64,000 nt of DNA. It comes from Patiria pectinifera (lineage: Eukaryota; Echinodermata; Asteroidea; Valvatida; Asterinidae). The stretch is taken from assembly GCA_029964075.1 (NCBI GenBank), contig CM057148.1, positions 24,421,916-24,485,915 of the forward strand. The letters are read 5' to 3'. The notes beneath the pieces were generated by a model. It saw only the letters and a program-made list of their open reading frames with translations. It searched no databases and had not been told where the DNA came from. A program made the position numbers and the translations under genes. This document shows, piece after piece, positions 32,505 through 44,040 of the stretch. How positions within the stretch are numbered: position 1 is the stretch's first letter; each line of letters opens with the position of its first letter.

Positions 32505-32745
32505 CTAATGCCCATGCCCATTAGTGCCCTTAAGTAAGGCACTTAACCATTATTGCTTCGCCCTTCGGATGGGACGTAAAGTCGTAGGTCCCGTGTGTTG
32601 TGTAATGCACGTTAAAGAACCCAGTAACACTTATCGCTAAGAGGAGGGGTTTGCCCCTGTGTTTCTGGCCTCCAGTTAAAACTCCCGTGCGGAGTATTTA
32701 GGAGAAGAACCAACCAAATAGTTCCAATTACCTCCGAAAAAGTAA
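32505..32745. repeat. SINE fragment (third type)
   Basis: 'gcccttaagtaaggcactta', 'cgcccttcggatgggacgta' and 'gtcccgtgtgttgtgtaatg' form a body seen in SINEs of several marine invertebrates. The tRNA head is not recognisable here. Confidence 0.6.
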
Positions 32746-33241
32746 TCATAACGATTTTGAGTTTTATATTTTTTTTTATTCTCATTCACTACCTCAGAAT
32801 AATGAAGATGTAATCATAATTTCACAGGGTTTCAGAATCAAATACATTGATTGTATTGGTTACAATATTTGAAATCCAGATTGTTTTAAATGTATTGAAT
32901 CTTTAATTAAAATGTACGTATTAAAATTAATGCGCATTTTGAATTTGTTCTGGTATACTTGGGTGTTTATTTAATAAAAACAATGACAGGATTATGTATT
33001 GTGTCATTATATCTGGTTTTCGTTATGTGTTTTGTTTGGATGACTGGGTAGGGACAGCTAATTATTTTGTTTCGGTCGGTCCATTTGTTTTTGGATGGTT
33101 GTCTTTTAGGCCAAGTAAAAAAAAAGCTTACTTGGTCGTCCGGGTTTTTTTTTTCAAAAAGAGGAGGATGAGGGGCCTTTTATTTTTTTTATTGAACAAT
33201 AGGCTAAAATAGCCATAATCAGCTTACACGATGTGTGCCTT

Positions 33242-33604
33242 AGGCCAAAAAAAAGTCTCCGGTTTCTGGTATGGAGCTTGCCTAAAAAGTGGTGCGGCGA
33301 CGCGGCTTTTTTTTTTTTACCTGATTTTTTTTGCTTCAAATGTCGGCTGATGACTGCAAATGGTGCCCGACTAAACTTAGTGCAAATATATGGGAGTCCA
33401 GAGAGGCCACATAAAGCTTATTCTCGACCATAACCCAATCTAAAAACACGTGAAAATTGTGCAGCAGCTGGATTCCAGTCAAACCAGTGAGTTTGGCGGT
33501 TTTGAGACATCATCTTTCATTGAAAAAAAAACTTTTTCATTTTGCCGACGCGCATGGCTACGGCGACGCGCGTGCATACCAGAAACCGGAGACTTTTTTT
33601 TTGG
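33242..33604. mobile_element. MITE family C, copy 2 (inverted)
   Basis: GGCC plus A-run plus GTCTCCGGTTTCTGG at the left, ACCGGAGAC plus T-run plus GGCC at the right. The middle is the complement of copies 1 and 3. Confidence 0.8.
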
Positions 33605-33607
33605 CCT

Positions 33608-34131
33608 TGAAGCAGAATGTACAACATTTGCTTTTGCTGCAATTTTCAGAAATAAATGGATTAGGAGGATAAGTATGTTATAGCAAATATTGTTAAACTG
33701 ACTTGTTTCACGTTTTGGGGTTGTAGATGCTGAAAAAACCAAGAAAACCAATCATGTTCTTGTAGTCTGGTTCCCTGACTCCACTTAAGATGAAACGGAG
33801 CAATTTATAGACTTGGGGGAATTGTAAGTTCAGAGAATCAGTCTAGCTGGCTCATACCCCTTCACAGGTGTGTAATCAACTGCAAAGAAAATGCGGAATA
33901 ACTAAGTATAAAAAATTAGGAGCAGTTTTTTTTAAAAAGCCAGGTTTCTCCAACGCTGGTCGGCCGACCAGCGTTGGAAAAATACAGTTTTTCTTGAAAA
34001 TGTCAGCACACCAGGAGCCACAATTTTACAGGATGCTTCAGACTGTCATTCCTTAACAATTCAGTAAGACATTTCGTGATAATTTGATCATTTCATTTTT
34101 GATGTTTGCAAATGTTGTATCTTCCCTTTAA
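33608..34131. mobile_element. TTAA MITE family A, copy 4
   Basis: The body begins near 'gaatgtacaacatttgcttt' directly next to family C copy 2 and ends at 34127 before TTAA. Carries 'gctggtcggccgaccagc' and 'gtctggttccctgactcc'. The first bases of the left TIR are mutated. Confidence 0.8.
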
Positions 34132-35240
34132 AAAAAGAGGCCCTTTTTATTTTATAGTTCTTGGTGGTTGTCTTCTATAGTTGATGACCACAGAACCTTC
34201 TGAAGGTGCTTATTGAACTTTAGTAAATTTATTAGAAAGCATCTGAACTTGAACTTCGGAAACATCTTGAAAAAGATGTTTTGCCTGACATTAAAACAAA
34301 AATTTATGAAGTCTAAAAAAAAAATTTAAAAAAAGCGGGCGGGACGATCAACTGGTATTTTTGTTTTAATTGGCCCTATTAAAGTATTTTTTTTCCAGCT
34401 GATTCCAAGTTGTCAGTGATTATTTAATTTGTAAATATTAGCAACAACTGCAACCATTTGAAGCAAGAAAATGTGACGGACACCCCCCCCCCCTTCAAGA
34501 ACTGTTTCAAGTATACAGTATGGGGTATGGGCGGATCCAGAACACAATTTTTTGGGGGCCAAAAAAAATTAGGTCTCCAAAAAAAGTGGGCCCCATAAAA
34601 TACGGCGTGGGGTTCGGGGCCCGCTTAAGGGCCCCGAAAAAATTTTGGATTCTAGATGCTCTGTGGTGCGATCTGAGGCAACTTCTGACCACTTTAACCA
34701 ATGTTTTTTTGAGGAAAAGATGTTGGTGTACTCATTGCCAGCCTTTATTGCGATGTCACATAAAAAAATATAAAAAATTGGTTTCGTGTTTTTTTTTTTT
34801 TGGGGGGGGGGGCATGGCCCCCTTTGGCCCCCCCCCCCGAATCCGCCCTTGGATGGGGTACGTATGAGATGACCCAAACCATCATGCGTCCACGGTTAAC
34901 ACCAGTGGCGTAGCCACGTCGGAGGGGGGGGGGGGGCCGGGGCAGCCCCCCGAAACCTTGTCGCCCCCCCCCTCCCCACTGAGATTTTGAGTTTCTAAAA
35001 AAAATCATCATTGATCTACATGACCCCCCCCCCCCCATGAAATGAGCTCGGCGGATGGGTTTAGGCGGGGTTTTAGGGGGGGACAGCCCCCCATGAAACC
35101 TTGTGGCCCCCCCAGTCGCCTCCCCCAACTGTGATTTTGAGTTTCTAAAAATTATCATTGATCTACATGACCCCCATGAAATGTTCCAGCGCCCCCCCAT
35201 CCCAATGAAAAATTCCTGGCTACCCCACTGGTTAACACTA
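34132..35240. repeat. Overlapping G/C-homopolymer-rich TIR elements
   Basis: One element has 'gggcggatccagaacaca' (34531) and mirrored 'cgaatccgcccttgg' (34838). A second runs from 'ccagtggcgtagccacg' (34901) to 'ctggctaccccactgg' (35215). Long C- and G-runs sit at the inner ends. Internal 'gattttgagtttctaaaa' is repeated. A relative of the first is at 40086-40490. Confidence 0.55.
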
Positions 35241-35379
35241 ATTATTAAGAGCTGTTATAATTAAATTTGTAGTTCAGAAATTACTTGATAAATCATAACC
35301 ACTCATGACAATTGTCCCCCACCCCTTAATAAGTGTTTTCCCCAAAAAAGAAAGAAACGGTGTAGGTTCCTGTTCGCTC

Positions 35380-35640
35380 GAACCCCCCCCCCCCCCGGCA
35401 AACAGGGCGGGGTTACGAGCGAAAGGCTCAAGTGTTAATTTTTTTTTTGTTCCCCATGTTGTGCGCTTTCTTGAAAATCACGCATTCTTAAGAATGCGCA
35501 TGCACATTCTTATGATTGTGCAACTGGATCCTTGCGCGAGCTTCGCAAAAAATAACTCTTCCAGATTGAGCGCACATTCTTAAGAATGCGCGACAAGATA
35601 ACGGTCTTGTCAATGCCGAGCACCGGCTGCGCTTGGCAAG
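35380..35640. repeat. C-run and ATTCTTAAGAAT palindromes
   Basis: A poly-C tract with 'ggcaaacagggcggggtt' (compare the TIR at 51605) and two 'cattcttaagaatgcgc' palindromes at ~35480 and 35575 flanking 'gcgcgagcttcgc'. No gene seen. Confidence 0.4.
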
Positions 35641-35899
35641 TCTAGCTGCATCCTCTTTCACTGATTCAATAATTATACTGTTGCAACGCAAGGCGCTGAA
35701 AAGTAGAGTGGATATGAAAAGTATACGCGTATTGGGGGGGGGGGGTGACCGGGGAAAAAATAATAGACGTAATAATAATGTATTGGAAAGAATTCTGATT
35801 TTTGGGATAATAAAAGCGGGTGGGGGGGGGTGGATGTAAGAATGAAGAATGTGAAGAATGAGAATGAATACTGTGACATCCCATACTAGTGCTAATGCT

Positions 35900-36575
35900 A
35901 TTTCCCATTTCACCACGAAGTGACACTAACATCGAAAAATCGATATTTTGCGATTTTGATATTTTCCTAATTTGTGATTACTGACACATAATGTATCACC
36001 TTTTAAGAAGTTACTATACACAGAGTTAATTAGTTTTGTCAAAATAGTAATTGACATTAATTAACGTTTGTAACTTAACAGGTAAAAACCAGAAAATGCG
36101 TTTTTACGAAGTGTACTATAGTACCATTCTTTCGCGTGCAAACTGCCTGCACACTACGTGTCAAAAACGGGTTTTGCGTTTTCACGAAGTAACATAAATG
36201 CCACGCGATATGCCCAACCCAATTTGGGCTTTTTCACGAAGTAACGCTAAGCCCATAGAAAATACACATGCTTGGCGTCATTTCGCGAAAACTCCAATAC
36301 AGCGTGATCGATTTTGGAGTTTTCACGAAGAGTACTTATGGTTAATTGGTTTGATTACTCATTAATAACGTTTTGTTCAATAAAAATCACACATAAACGT
36401 GCCATTCAAGATGCAAGCTTTAATTCAGACAGTGCAACAAAATATGACTTTTGAGGCTAAAACGATATATTAAGATCACCGTTTCAAAACATCGTCAACT
36501 GAAATCAATAGTATCTCGAAAACCACATATTTTCCACTTTGCGGGGATTAAAGTCGCTTTGTGGTGACGGTTACG
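35900..36575. repeat. TTTCACGAAGTAAC-motif region
   Basis: 'ttcacgaagt(a/g)' recurs about every 60-70 bp between 35910 and 36330, and 'tttcaccacgaagtgac' at the left resembles the inverted 'gtcgctttgtggtgacgg' at the right. Possibly a TIR element with internal repeats; boundaries unclear. Confidence 0.4.
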
Positions 36576-36884
36576 TTGTTTACCCCACTGCTCCCCCACC
36601 AGGGACTGCCACACCCAACACGTGGGGACTGTCACTTTTGAAGTTACAAAATCAACACCCCTCGGGCAAAATGTATGTATCTCCGACCGTGCTCCGACAT
36701 ATTACGTAGGGAGCAGTAGTGACTGCCTTACCATGTAGTACGCCAATGGTAACAATGTATTTTGAGTGACCAAAATCCTCACCCTGGGTCTTGAAAAACG
36801 TGACCAAGTCCCAACATAGGACCGTGGGGCAGTGTGGGGGGGGGGGACATTTGACAGGCGCATTACGTCAAGCAGCGAGCAAGT

Positions 36885-37110
36885 ATGTATCATTTTCGTC
36901 AACACACCAAATGACATTTTTATCGTTCACTTCATCTTTCCAGATGAAGCAATAGGCTTATCATATATATTAAAAAAAAAAGATAAATGTAGACAGATAA
37001 TGTGCATGATATGATAAATAGGTCGTGCCGAATTATACGTGGCTGCGGCTGCAAATTACAACCATGGACAGGTGTAATTTCAAGCCTCAGCCCGGTAGTT
37101 CGGACACGCC
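36885..37110. repeat. Dispersed repeat shared with 45548-45740
   Basis: Shared phrases are 'cattttcgtcaacacac' and 'tggctgcggctgcaaattac' with 'acaaccat'. Class unknown. Confidence 0.4.
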
Positions 37111-37153
37111 CTTTTGTAAATCTAACAAAAACCGAATAATCGTGACACCACAC

Positions 37154-37510
37154 GTAGCCTTGACCAAGGCTGTCAAGCTTGTTCCCCGGACGAGCTTGTT
37201 CCCGCTACCGCACACCGTACCTGTACAGCTTTAGTCCAAGGCTCAACGCAGCGCACACTAGCCTCAACGGTCCCCTGAAATTCTTCTGCTTGTGCTTTGC
37301 CTGCACAAGTACATGTACGTGCAGAAGCACAACCAAGGGGATCGTAACGGTTAAGGCTGGCGCTAGTACCGGTAGTGTGCGTGGCGGTGTGCCAATAGTA
37401 CAACTACATGTACAGGGATACCGGACAAAATTAATCAGCCTAAGCTGTACAGTTTTGGGAACAAGTTACTTGGAGAACAAGCTTGACAGCCTTGGTGAAG
37501 GCTACACCAC
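37154..37510. mobile_element. TIR element with 30 bp ends
   Basis: The left 'gtagccttgaccaaggctgt' and right 'acagccttggtgaaggctac' are inverted over ~30 bp, and 'accacac' is duplicated on both outer flanks (7-8 bp). Interior without coding sequence. Confidence 0.75.
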
Positions 37511-37839
37511 ACTTGGTTTTCTCTGTAACTGAAAGGTAAGCTGATTTGTTTACAAAACAACACACGAAGGGTTTCATTAATACGATAATGAGAATAAAAT
37601 TAGAGCTGTCGCATCAACAAATCAACGCTTAAATAGATAAGTGCCTCTTTTGGTAGCACATAGGTGCATAACGTAAATATTGAAAATGACTGCAAAATTG
37701 AATTAAGGCTGACATGCAAGCTCTTTACACCGAACATATAAACGCTAATAGAAAGTTTCAAAGTGATAATCAGATATGCCATAAAGGGCGTCCGACTAGG
37801 TGCATAATAATTATAGCTATAAAGTGGGGCGAAAAGATT

Positions 37840-38620
37840 GACATGAGAGGGAGTTGAATCCGCAACCTCCACATTACCTAATACCGGTAATTCGGAGCAC
37901 TATTCCGGCGGTCACAGGTTCGATTCACGCTCCTATCAGCTTCTTCGTTCAATAATAACTATAATAATAACTAGGTTTATATAGTGTCCTTGTTGATATC
38001 GTTCTCTAAACTCTGTTGATAAAAGATTTTTAGCATTATTTTCTTGACTTTTAGTGCGCGTTACCATTTTAACTATATGACATTAATATATCACTGATTT
38101 CGACAAAAGGTGAGCTTAATGATTTCACACAAAGTGCATAAAGTGTTTTAATAATAATAAAGATTATGAAAAATTACAGCTGACACATTTCACACCGGTC
38201 AAATCAACGCTAGTTTTGCGGTCACAAATAAGTTTTGCGGTTTATAGGGCGACACATTATGTGTTGCCCTAATAAGGTGTGTCGCCCTATTAGAGCAAAA
38301 GGTGTGTCGCCCTAATCGAATAATAATAGCTATTATTAATACTAAGTTAGTGTCTTTGTTGCTATCGTTCCCTAAACTCTGTTGGTAAAAGATATTTAGC
38401 ATTGTTTTTCTAACTTTCAGTGCGCGTTATAATTTCAACAATTGTATGGTATTAATCTATCACTGATCTCGACAAATGGTGAGCTTAATTATTTCACACA
38501 AAGTGCATAAAGTGTTTAAATAATAATAAGATTATGAAATTTAAAAAAACAGCTGACACAATTTCACACCGGCCAAATCAACACTAATTTTGCGGTCTCA
38601 AAAAAGTGTACCAAAATCAA
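37840..38620. repeat. tRNA-like SINE head and ~360 bp direct duplication
   Basis: A tRNA-like 'cggtcacaggttcgattcac' segment at 37900, then a block at ~38010-38230 ('gctgacacatttcacaccgg') that is repeated at ~38370-38600 with ~85-90% identity by eye. No gene. Confidence 0.5.
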
Positions 38621-38861
38621 ACAATTAGGTTATTTATAATTTAAAAAGAAAAAAGAAAAAAAAGGACACTAACTAGGTGCGTAAATAAGTCATAATAGAG
38701 TAATTATAAAGCTGACCAAATACATTGACTGTAGCGGAATTAGAACTTGCGACCGGTCAATTAACTGGTAGAGGTTCAAATCCAACTCCCCGCTAAGTTT
38801 ATTTGTTCAACCTAATAAATATTGAACAAAGACATAAGACATAATGAGGAGCCGCATGGAT

Positions 38862-38940
38862 AGCATGGATAGTTCAGTTGGTAGAGCAACGGAACAGCAA
38901 TCCGGAGGTCGCAGGTTCAAACCCCGCTCCAGTAAATCTC
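38862..38940 (+). repeat. tRNA-Ala(AGC)-like SINE head
   Basis: Good D-arm ('gttcagttggtagagcaa'), anticodon arm with loop ACAGCAA, and T-arm 'caggttcaaaccccgc' with one mismatch. The acceptor stem pairs at only about four positions, so a functional tRNA is unlikely. Confidence 0.5.
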
Positions 38941-39835
38941 TTATTTAACAGTTAATTATAATATAAATTAATCTTAAATATTCTCACATTTGTCCGAACC
39001 CTTAGTGCTGAAATTCAGCATTTTTGTACGTTTCAGTACGCGATACAATTTCAACTATAACATTCATCCATCAGCGATTACTCCAACAAAATTAAAGATC
39101 TAAAAATATGGTACATTTGCTTTTGGTGGAATTTTTTGTTTCATTTGAAGCAACAAAACCTCTCAAAATCTTAAGACGGGTGCATTGCAACTAACTTGTT
39201 AGTGGATATACAAAACAATTTGAGAAATCAGAGAAAAAGTATTCACAATTATTTGGGGTATTGCAACTAAATTCCGCTGCAAATGCATGTAAAAAAAAAA
39301 ACGGTGCCCGCGAGCACATTTTCTTAAACCAGTTAAATAATTACACAGGGTATTTGGTACCAGCCCTATCTTCAATTGGAGCAAGTGCTTTTTCTCGTTA
39401 AGACGGTAGGTACGTTTCAGAGTAATACAAATGTACCTACGTGCCTTTAAAAGTAACGGCATATAAGGTTTATTTCTAACAATTGTGTTTCAGTCTATGA
39501 TATTATTGAATTTGAGATATACTACAATGGTGGATATTATCAATTATACACAACACATGACTTTTTAAACTCTTTATAAAAAAAAACAAATTTAATATTG
39601 TGCAAAATATAAGACAGAACGGCAACTCTATGCATTCGTTTGTGAAAGGTTATTGATAAATTGTCCTATTATATAGACATTGTGGAAATAACTTATTATC
39701 AAAAAAATCTGGGTGCCGCTAGAGGGCGTGTGGGGTGTCACCACCGCCAGCATTTCGTTTTTGGTCGGACAAGCCATGTATAACTACTCTTAATAAAATG
39801 GAATAGTATGTTTCATGACTTAAATAAGTCGTTTT
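38941..39835. other. No recognisable feature
   Basis: AT-rich sequence with only short open frames; nothing protein-like or repeated elsewhere in the window that I could see. Confidence 0.35.
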
Positions 39836-39837
39836 AA

Positions 39838-40490
39838 TGATTTTGTTTATTCATCAAAACAGCTACCCCATGCCAAAATGCACTCAAAGCACACCTTGGA
39901 CGTCTGCTGCCCATAAATTGGCGGCGACATTAGGCTGTCCTCACTCCAATTAATTAAACTACGCTCAGAAAATATAAATTTTGACATGGGACAGCTAATT
40001 TGTAACTCATGAACAAGAAATATTTGGAATGGTTTGATAGTTAGATTGATTTACTAATGATTTACTATGATGAACCATATCATACACCAAGGGCGGATCC
40101 AGGGGGAGGGGCAACGGGGGCATTCCGCTCCCCCCCCCAAAAAAAAGTTTAATTCATTGGAATGAGGACAACCTAATGTCGTCAATTTATGGGCAGCAGA
40201 CGTCCAAGGTGTGCTTTGAGTGCATTTTGGCATGGGGTTGCTGTTTCGATGAATAAACAAAATCTGTAAAACGATTTATTTAAAAACGAACCCATTTTTT
40301 GGTGACGTTGCAATGATTGTGTTCACCACAATCTTTTTCTCCAAAAACAATTGGTCAAAGTGGTCAGAAATTGCCTCAGAACGCACCACAGAGCGTCCAG
40401 AATAAAAAAAAAACCTAGGCGGGCCCCGAACCCCATGCCGTCATGTTGGGACCCACTTTTGGGGGACCAAAACTAGAAATTAATAGCCTG
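39838..40490. mobile_element. Inverted-repeat element with a GGGCGGATCCAGG end
   Basis: Arms 39838-39960 and 40143-40275 are complementary ('gtgctttgagtgcattttgg' against its inverse at ~39870). A GGGCGGATCCAGG segment at 40090 and 'gggccccgaaccccatgccg' at 40420 match the element near 34.5 kb. Probably two elements, one inside the other. Confidence 0.5.
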
Positions 40491-40869
40491 GGAAATACAT
40501 ATAAATGACCTTTGAATAAACACCACCATTTAAGATGAGATCACTTCGACAGGATTCCATTTCATAAATTTCGCATACAAACCAAATATTTTGGGATTAC
40601 TCTTTTTTTTCTTCGCTACACCCTGTTTACTTCAAAAATACTGAAATGCATATTTGATAATTTTTAGGAATGAAATAAGTTGTTCGTGCAGTGCGCATAT
40701 GACTGCAACGTGATTATGTACGAACAATGTGAACTATCTATCTTCGCCAAGTACTTTCGAGCATCAAAATGATCCAGTTGAAGAATTAATTACATAATTC
40801 GAAATGATTCAATAACTGATGCAGACTATAATAAATGGCGTATGGTTCGATTTCAATTTTGTTTTGCCT

Positions 40870-41898
40870 TTATGGATATTGACGAATTTTCATGCTTGCT
40901 TTTTTGAACAATTTTTCTGGCTCATTCTGGCCATTCCATGGGAGACCATTGAACCAAGCACGCTTAGCATACAACTTACCATTAAGATTTGACCCGTAGC
41001 AATAGTTATACCACCACGCCCCGTAGTTGTCGTGGGAACAGCTACCGGCTGGATAATTGTCATTGTCCTTATCCCAGGTTGAGAACAACATGCCATTGTG
41101 CTTGCTTGTCAGTGCGTCTCCTGCCGTGCTGCTGTCATTGTAAGAGCCGACCGTGAGCTGATAGTTGGTTCCAGAAACTCCAAACTCTCCATATTCCGCG
41201 TACACCATTACATTGTCCCAGTCCACCAGATCGACCCGAAGCTGCCACGTTCCCAAGGCCGTCAAATTGCGTAAGATGTCGTTTCCGATCCAGAACTCAC
41301 CAGCCAAGTTGCCAAAGCCTACCTGGTAGTCAGCCCAGCCGCGGTAGAAGTTAACGCTGCCATCTTGACGCCTCTGGATGACGATCCATCCTCCAGCGTC
41401 AGTCTCCATGTCACAGTAGACCTGTAAGCCATCATTGCGGACACTAGCCGGGAATATGGTGTAGATACCGCTCGCATCATGGCCCGCTTGCAGGAACTCC
41501 TGGCAGCTACAGTAACACCTCCACACAGAGAAGGAAGGTGTTAGTGCATCCGCATCGAAGTACACGCTGTCGCACGAGATGCCAAAGCTTCCTGGATGCT
41601 CCTCTCTAGAGCTGTTATTGAGGTGACAGATGTGACGGATTGGGAAATAGTTGACCGACAAGCAGCCAGAATCAGCATGGCAATCTCTCATCACACACAA
41701 CACGTCAGATTTTGCAAGAGTTTGTCGGTATGGAGCTACCTGCAGGCGTCTGTTAACCGCTGGTAGGAATTCTCTTTTCACCTGATGACAAGACAATGTC
41801 CCAATTGCAGATATGGTAGTGACCGCTACAGCAGCAAAGGCAAGAATCACACATTGAAGAAAGCAAGGGGCTTGCAGTTGTGGAGCAAACGTAGCCAT
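40870..41898 (-). CDS. Intronless apple-like plus fibrinogen-like domain protein
   Basis: 342 residues from a clean ATG with no intron signs. Residues ~12-34 are a hydrophobic helix (signal anchor or uncleaved signal peptide). Residues ~45-129 hold a cysteine pattern (C68, C73, C79, C91, C109) and text like a PAN/apple domain. Residues ~131-342 are a complete fibrinogen-related domain: YCDMETDAGGWIVIQRR, NFYRGWADYQVGFGNLAGEF, a calcium-site run WDKDND (275-280) and CSHDNYGAWWYNYCYGSNL. In ficolins the residue after the last cysteine is often His; here it is Tyr301. By analogy with ficolin-like and tachylectin-like proteins it probably binds acetylated sugars or other surface ligands outside the cell; that is inference. 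GC content and codon use are higher than in the AT-rich flanks. Paralogues are common in invertebrate deuterostomes. Confidence 0.9.
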   Translation of the reverse strand: MATFAPQLQAPCFLQCVILAFAAVAVTTISAIGTLSCHQVKREFLPAVNRRLQVAPYRQTLAKSDVLCVMRDCHADSGCLSVNYFPIRHICHLNNSSREEHPGSFGISCDSVYFDADALTPSFSVWRCYCSCQEFLQAGHDASGIYTIFPASVRNDGLQVYCDMETDAGGWIVIQRRQDGSVNFYRGWADYQVGFGNLAGEFWIGNDILRNLTALGTWQLRVDLVDWDNVMVYAEYGEFGVSGTNYQLTVGSYNDSSTAGDALTSKHNGMLFSTWDKDNDNYPAGSCSHDNYGAWWYNYCYGSNLNGKLYAKRAWFNGLPWNGQNEPEKLFKKASMKIRQYP

Positions 41899-43265
41899 TT
41901 TTGCTAGTAAGATGCTTTCTTCAAATTTCTGTATTGTGTGAAAACTGTGACAGTCTCAGCCAAACGTCAACCGAAGTGGTGATACTGATCAAATCGTAAA
42001 ACAGTGGAACAATCGCCTGCTCGCTATCGCTGGAGCTCCACTGAAGTGACAGTATGCCAGAATGAAATCTCATTTTGTTTTTGTCCACAAGCGACACATC
42101 TGGTAAATTATTATCGATTGCTCAGCCCTAGACCATATATACGGATCTTTTTCCTAAAGGAAGAATAAACTCGATGCACGTGATTGCAATTTCTCGTCAA
42201 GTACGCCTGATAAGCGAGGCTAAGGAGAATATAATTGCACCGACCGGCCTTCCTCTATGATGCAACTAGAACGCGTACCAAACGGGGTATACTTATTTTT
42301 TTTATTGCAAATCACGAGCAGGAGCAACCTCGTTCCCATGATGTCGAGCAGTGCACTCCCACCACTACCTGCTTTCACATTCAGTGGTATTGGATCATTT
42401 TGCATGTTCACGAATCTGGCACACGTGTGCAAATTGGGTTAGGTGCGGAATAGTCTGTGCCCGACTGTGCTTTAAATCGGTGTTACTTTGTTTTTGTATG
42501 CGGTGTCTGATGGGTATTCGTTGTGATGTCGATCCGGAAACACTATTTTCTTTTCATATTTAAACGTTACAATCTTGTATATCCATCCAATATGCAGTGT
42601 CACATTACATATGGAGAAGGGAGGGTTGTTGTTGTTTTGGGTGGAGTTGGCTTAAAGAACAGTGAACGTTAAAAATTGTGTAACTACACGTTGGAAATAA
42701 AAAAAATACCCAAGTACAGGCTACATTATATAAATTCATTACTTGCTATTGCTATATCGAATCAGGATGCAGGAAGCAAGTTTTTCACCCAGGGGTTGCC
42801 ATTGGAAACGAGGCTGAAAACATAGTAACTCATGGGGACGAGGTTGGAACAGGCGTTGTTTTGAAATCAGTCTGTACTAGCGAAGATGAGTTTTCTCATA
42901 TTATCGGTTGCTCCGCCCCAAACAATACTAAACTGCAGTGTTTTTCCTGAAGAAGTGGGATAAACGTGTTGCAATTTCTGTTCACAATACACGTAATATG
43001 TGAGGCCCGGCCGGTGAATATTATTGCTTCGAATAACCTTCCTCTCTATAGTTGGCCTAGCAACGCGTACCAAACGGGTAAATTAGTTTTTGATTGCAAA
43101 TTACGAGCAGGAGTTGTTTTGAAATCAGTACGCCTGGTTTTGTCTAATGCTGGCATCTGAGAAAGCCACATTATTAGACTGGGCTCCGGCTCCGGTGAAA
43201 ATCATTGCTTCGGACTGACATATAGCTTCCTCACATGATGCAACTGGACGAAAGAGCCACGGTGC
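41899..43265. repeat. Upstream region of the lectin gene with partial duplications
   Basis: A TATATA run at ~42134-42142 could serve as a TATA box for the minus-strand gene (about 240 bp from the ATG), low confidence. Segments at 42200-42340 ('cgcgtaccaaacgggg', 'gcaaatcacgagcaggag') recur at 42995-43115 and 43205-43250 in diverged form, so this is a local duplication or a repeat family. Confidence 0.4.
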
Positions 43266-44040
43266 ATATTCGGAAGGCTCAGATTTTCTGACGAGGGGCG
43301 TTGGTGGGATTTAAAGGGAATATATAATATGACAGTGAATCTGGCCTAGTAGGTTTTCATTTTTTTTTGCTCATAAAACGACACGATGAAATGTGACACT
43401 GCCCCAAAAGAGGACGGATGCCCAAAAAAATGCAACGTTTAAATTTAAGCCTAAACTCTTCTTGTTTTATTCATTGCAAAATGCCTGTAATATTTTACCG
43501 CTCCTACATTCATCTACACAACAACAAAAATTCCTCATGAAAGCACAGACGAATTAGAATCTAAATTAGTCCTGGTTTCGCGGAGTCGACCAAAACTATT
43601 TTTTATACCCAAATTGAAAGAAAAATTGCTAGAAAGGCTGACTGTTTTTCGGGCTTCACTTTTTATTCATACAAATCCGCAAATGGTGAGGATTTATAAG
43701 TCATTTATGTTCAAGACCTCTGTTTGTATATCCTCCAAGCCAAGATGGTAGCCTTTTCAATAATCCCTTTTAAAAAAGTGATACCTCGGTGTCAGATTTA
43801 ACGTTTGGTATACCGTGAGGTATATCTAGGTTGTGTAAACTTTAGGTTTACTCCGATCGTATTACGACAACCAAGTTAGCGATAACTAACAGTGTTTCCA
43901 TCAAGTCAAGTGACTTCAGTTTTTCGTAAATCTGATTCCGAAAAAGCCCTTAAAATTACATCAAACAATTACGACCAAGCACATTATGTATTATATAACT
44001 GACATACAGATCCTAGTCATTTGATTGGTGGAACTCACAT
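43266..44040. other. No recognisable feature
   Basis: AT-rich, no protein-like frame or obvious repeat. Confidence 0.35.

Noticed and set aside
35488-35916. 142-codon minus-strand frame
   Set aside because: It spans C-homopolymers and palindromes, is Pro/His/Ser-rich through simple sequence and is matched by equal frames in other registers.
30290-38940. Functional tRNA genes at 30290 and 38862
   Set aside because: Acceptor stems do not pair and the first has an 8 nt anticodon loop; these are SINE heads or pseudogenes.
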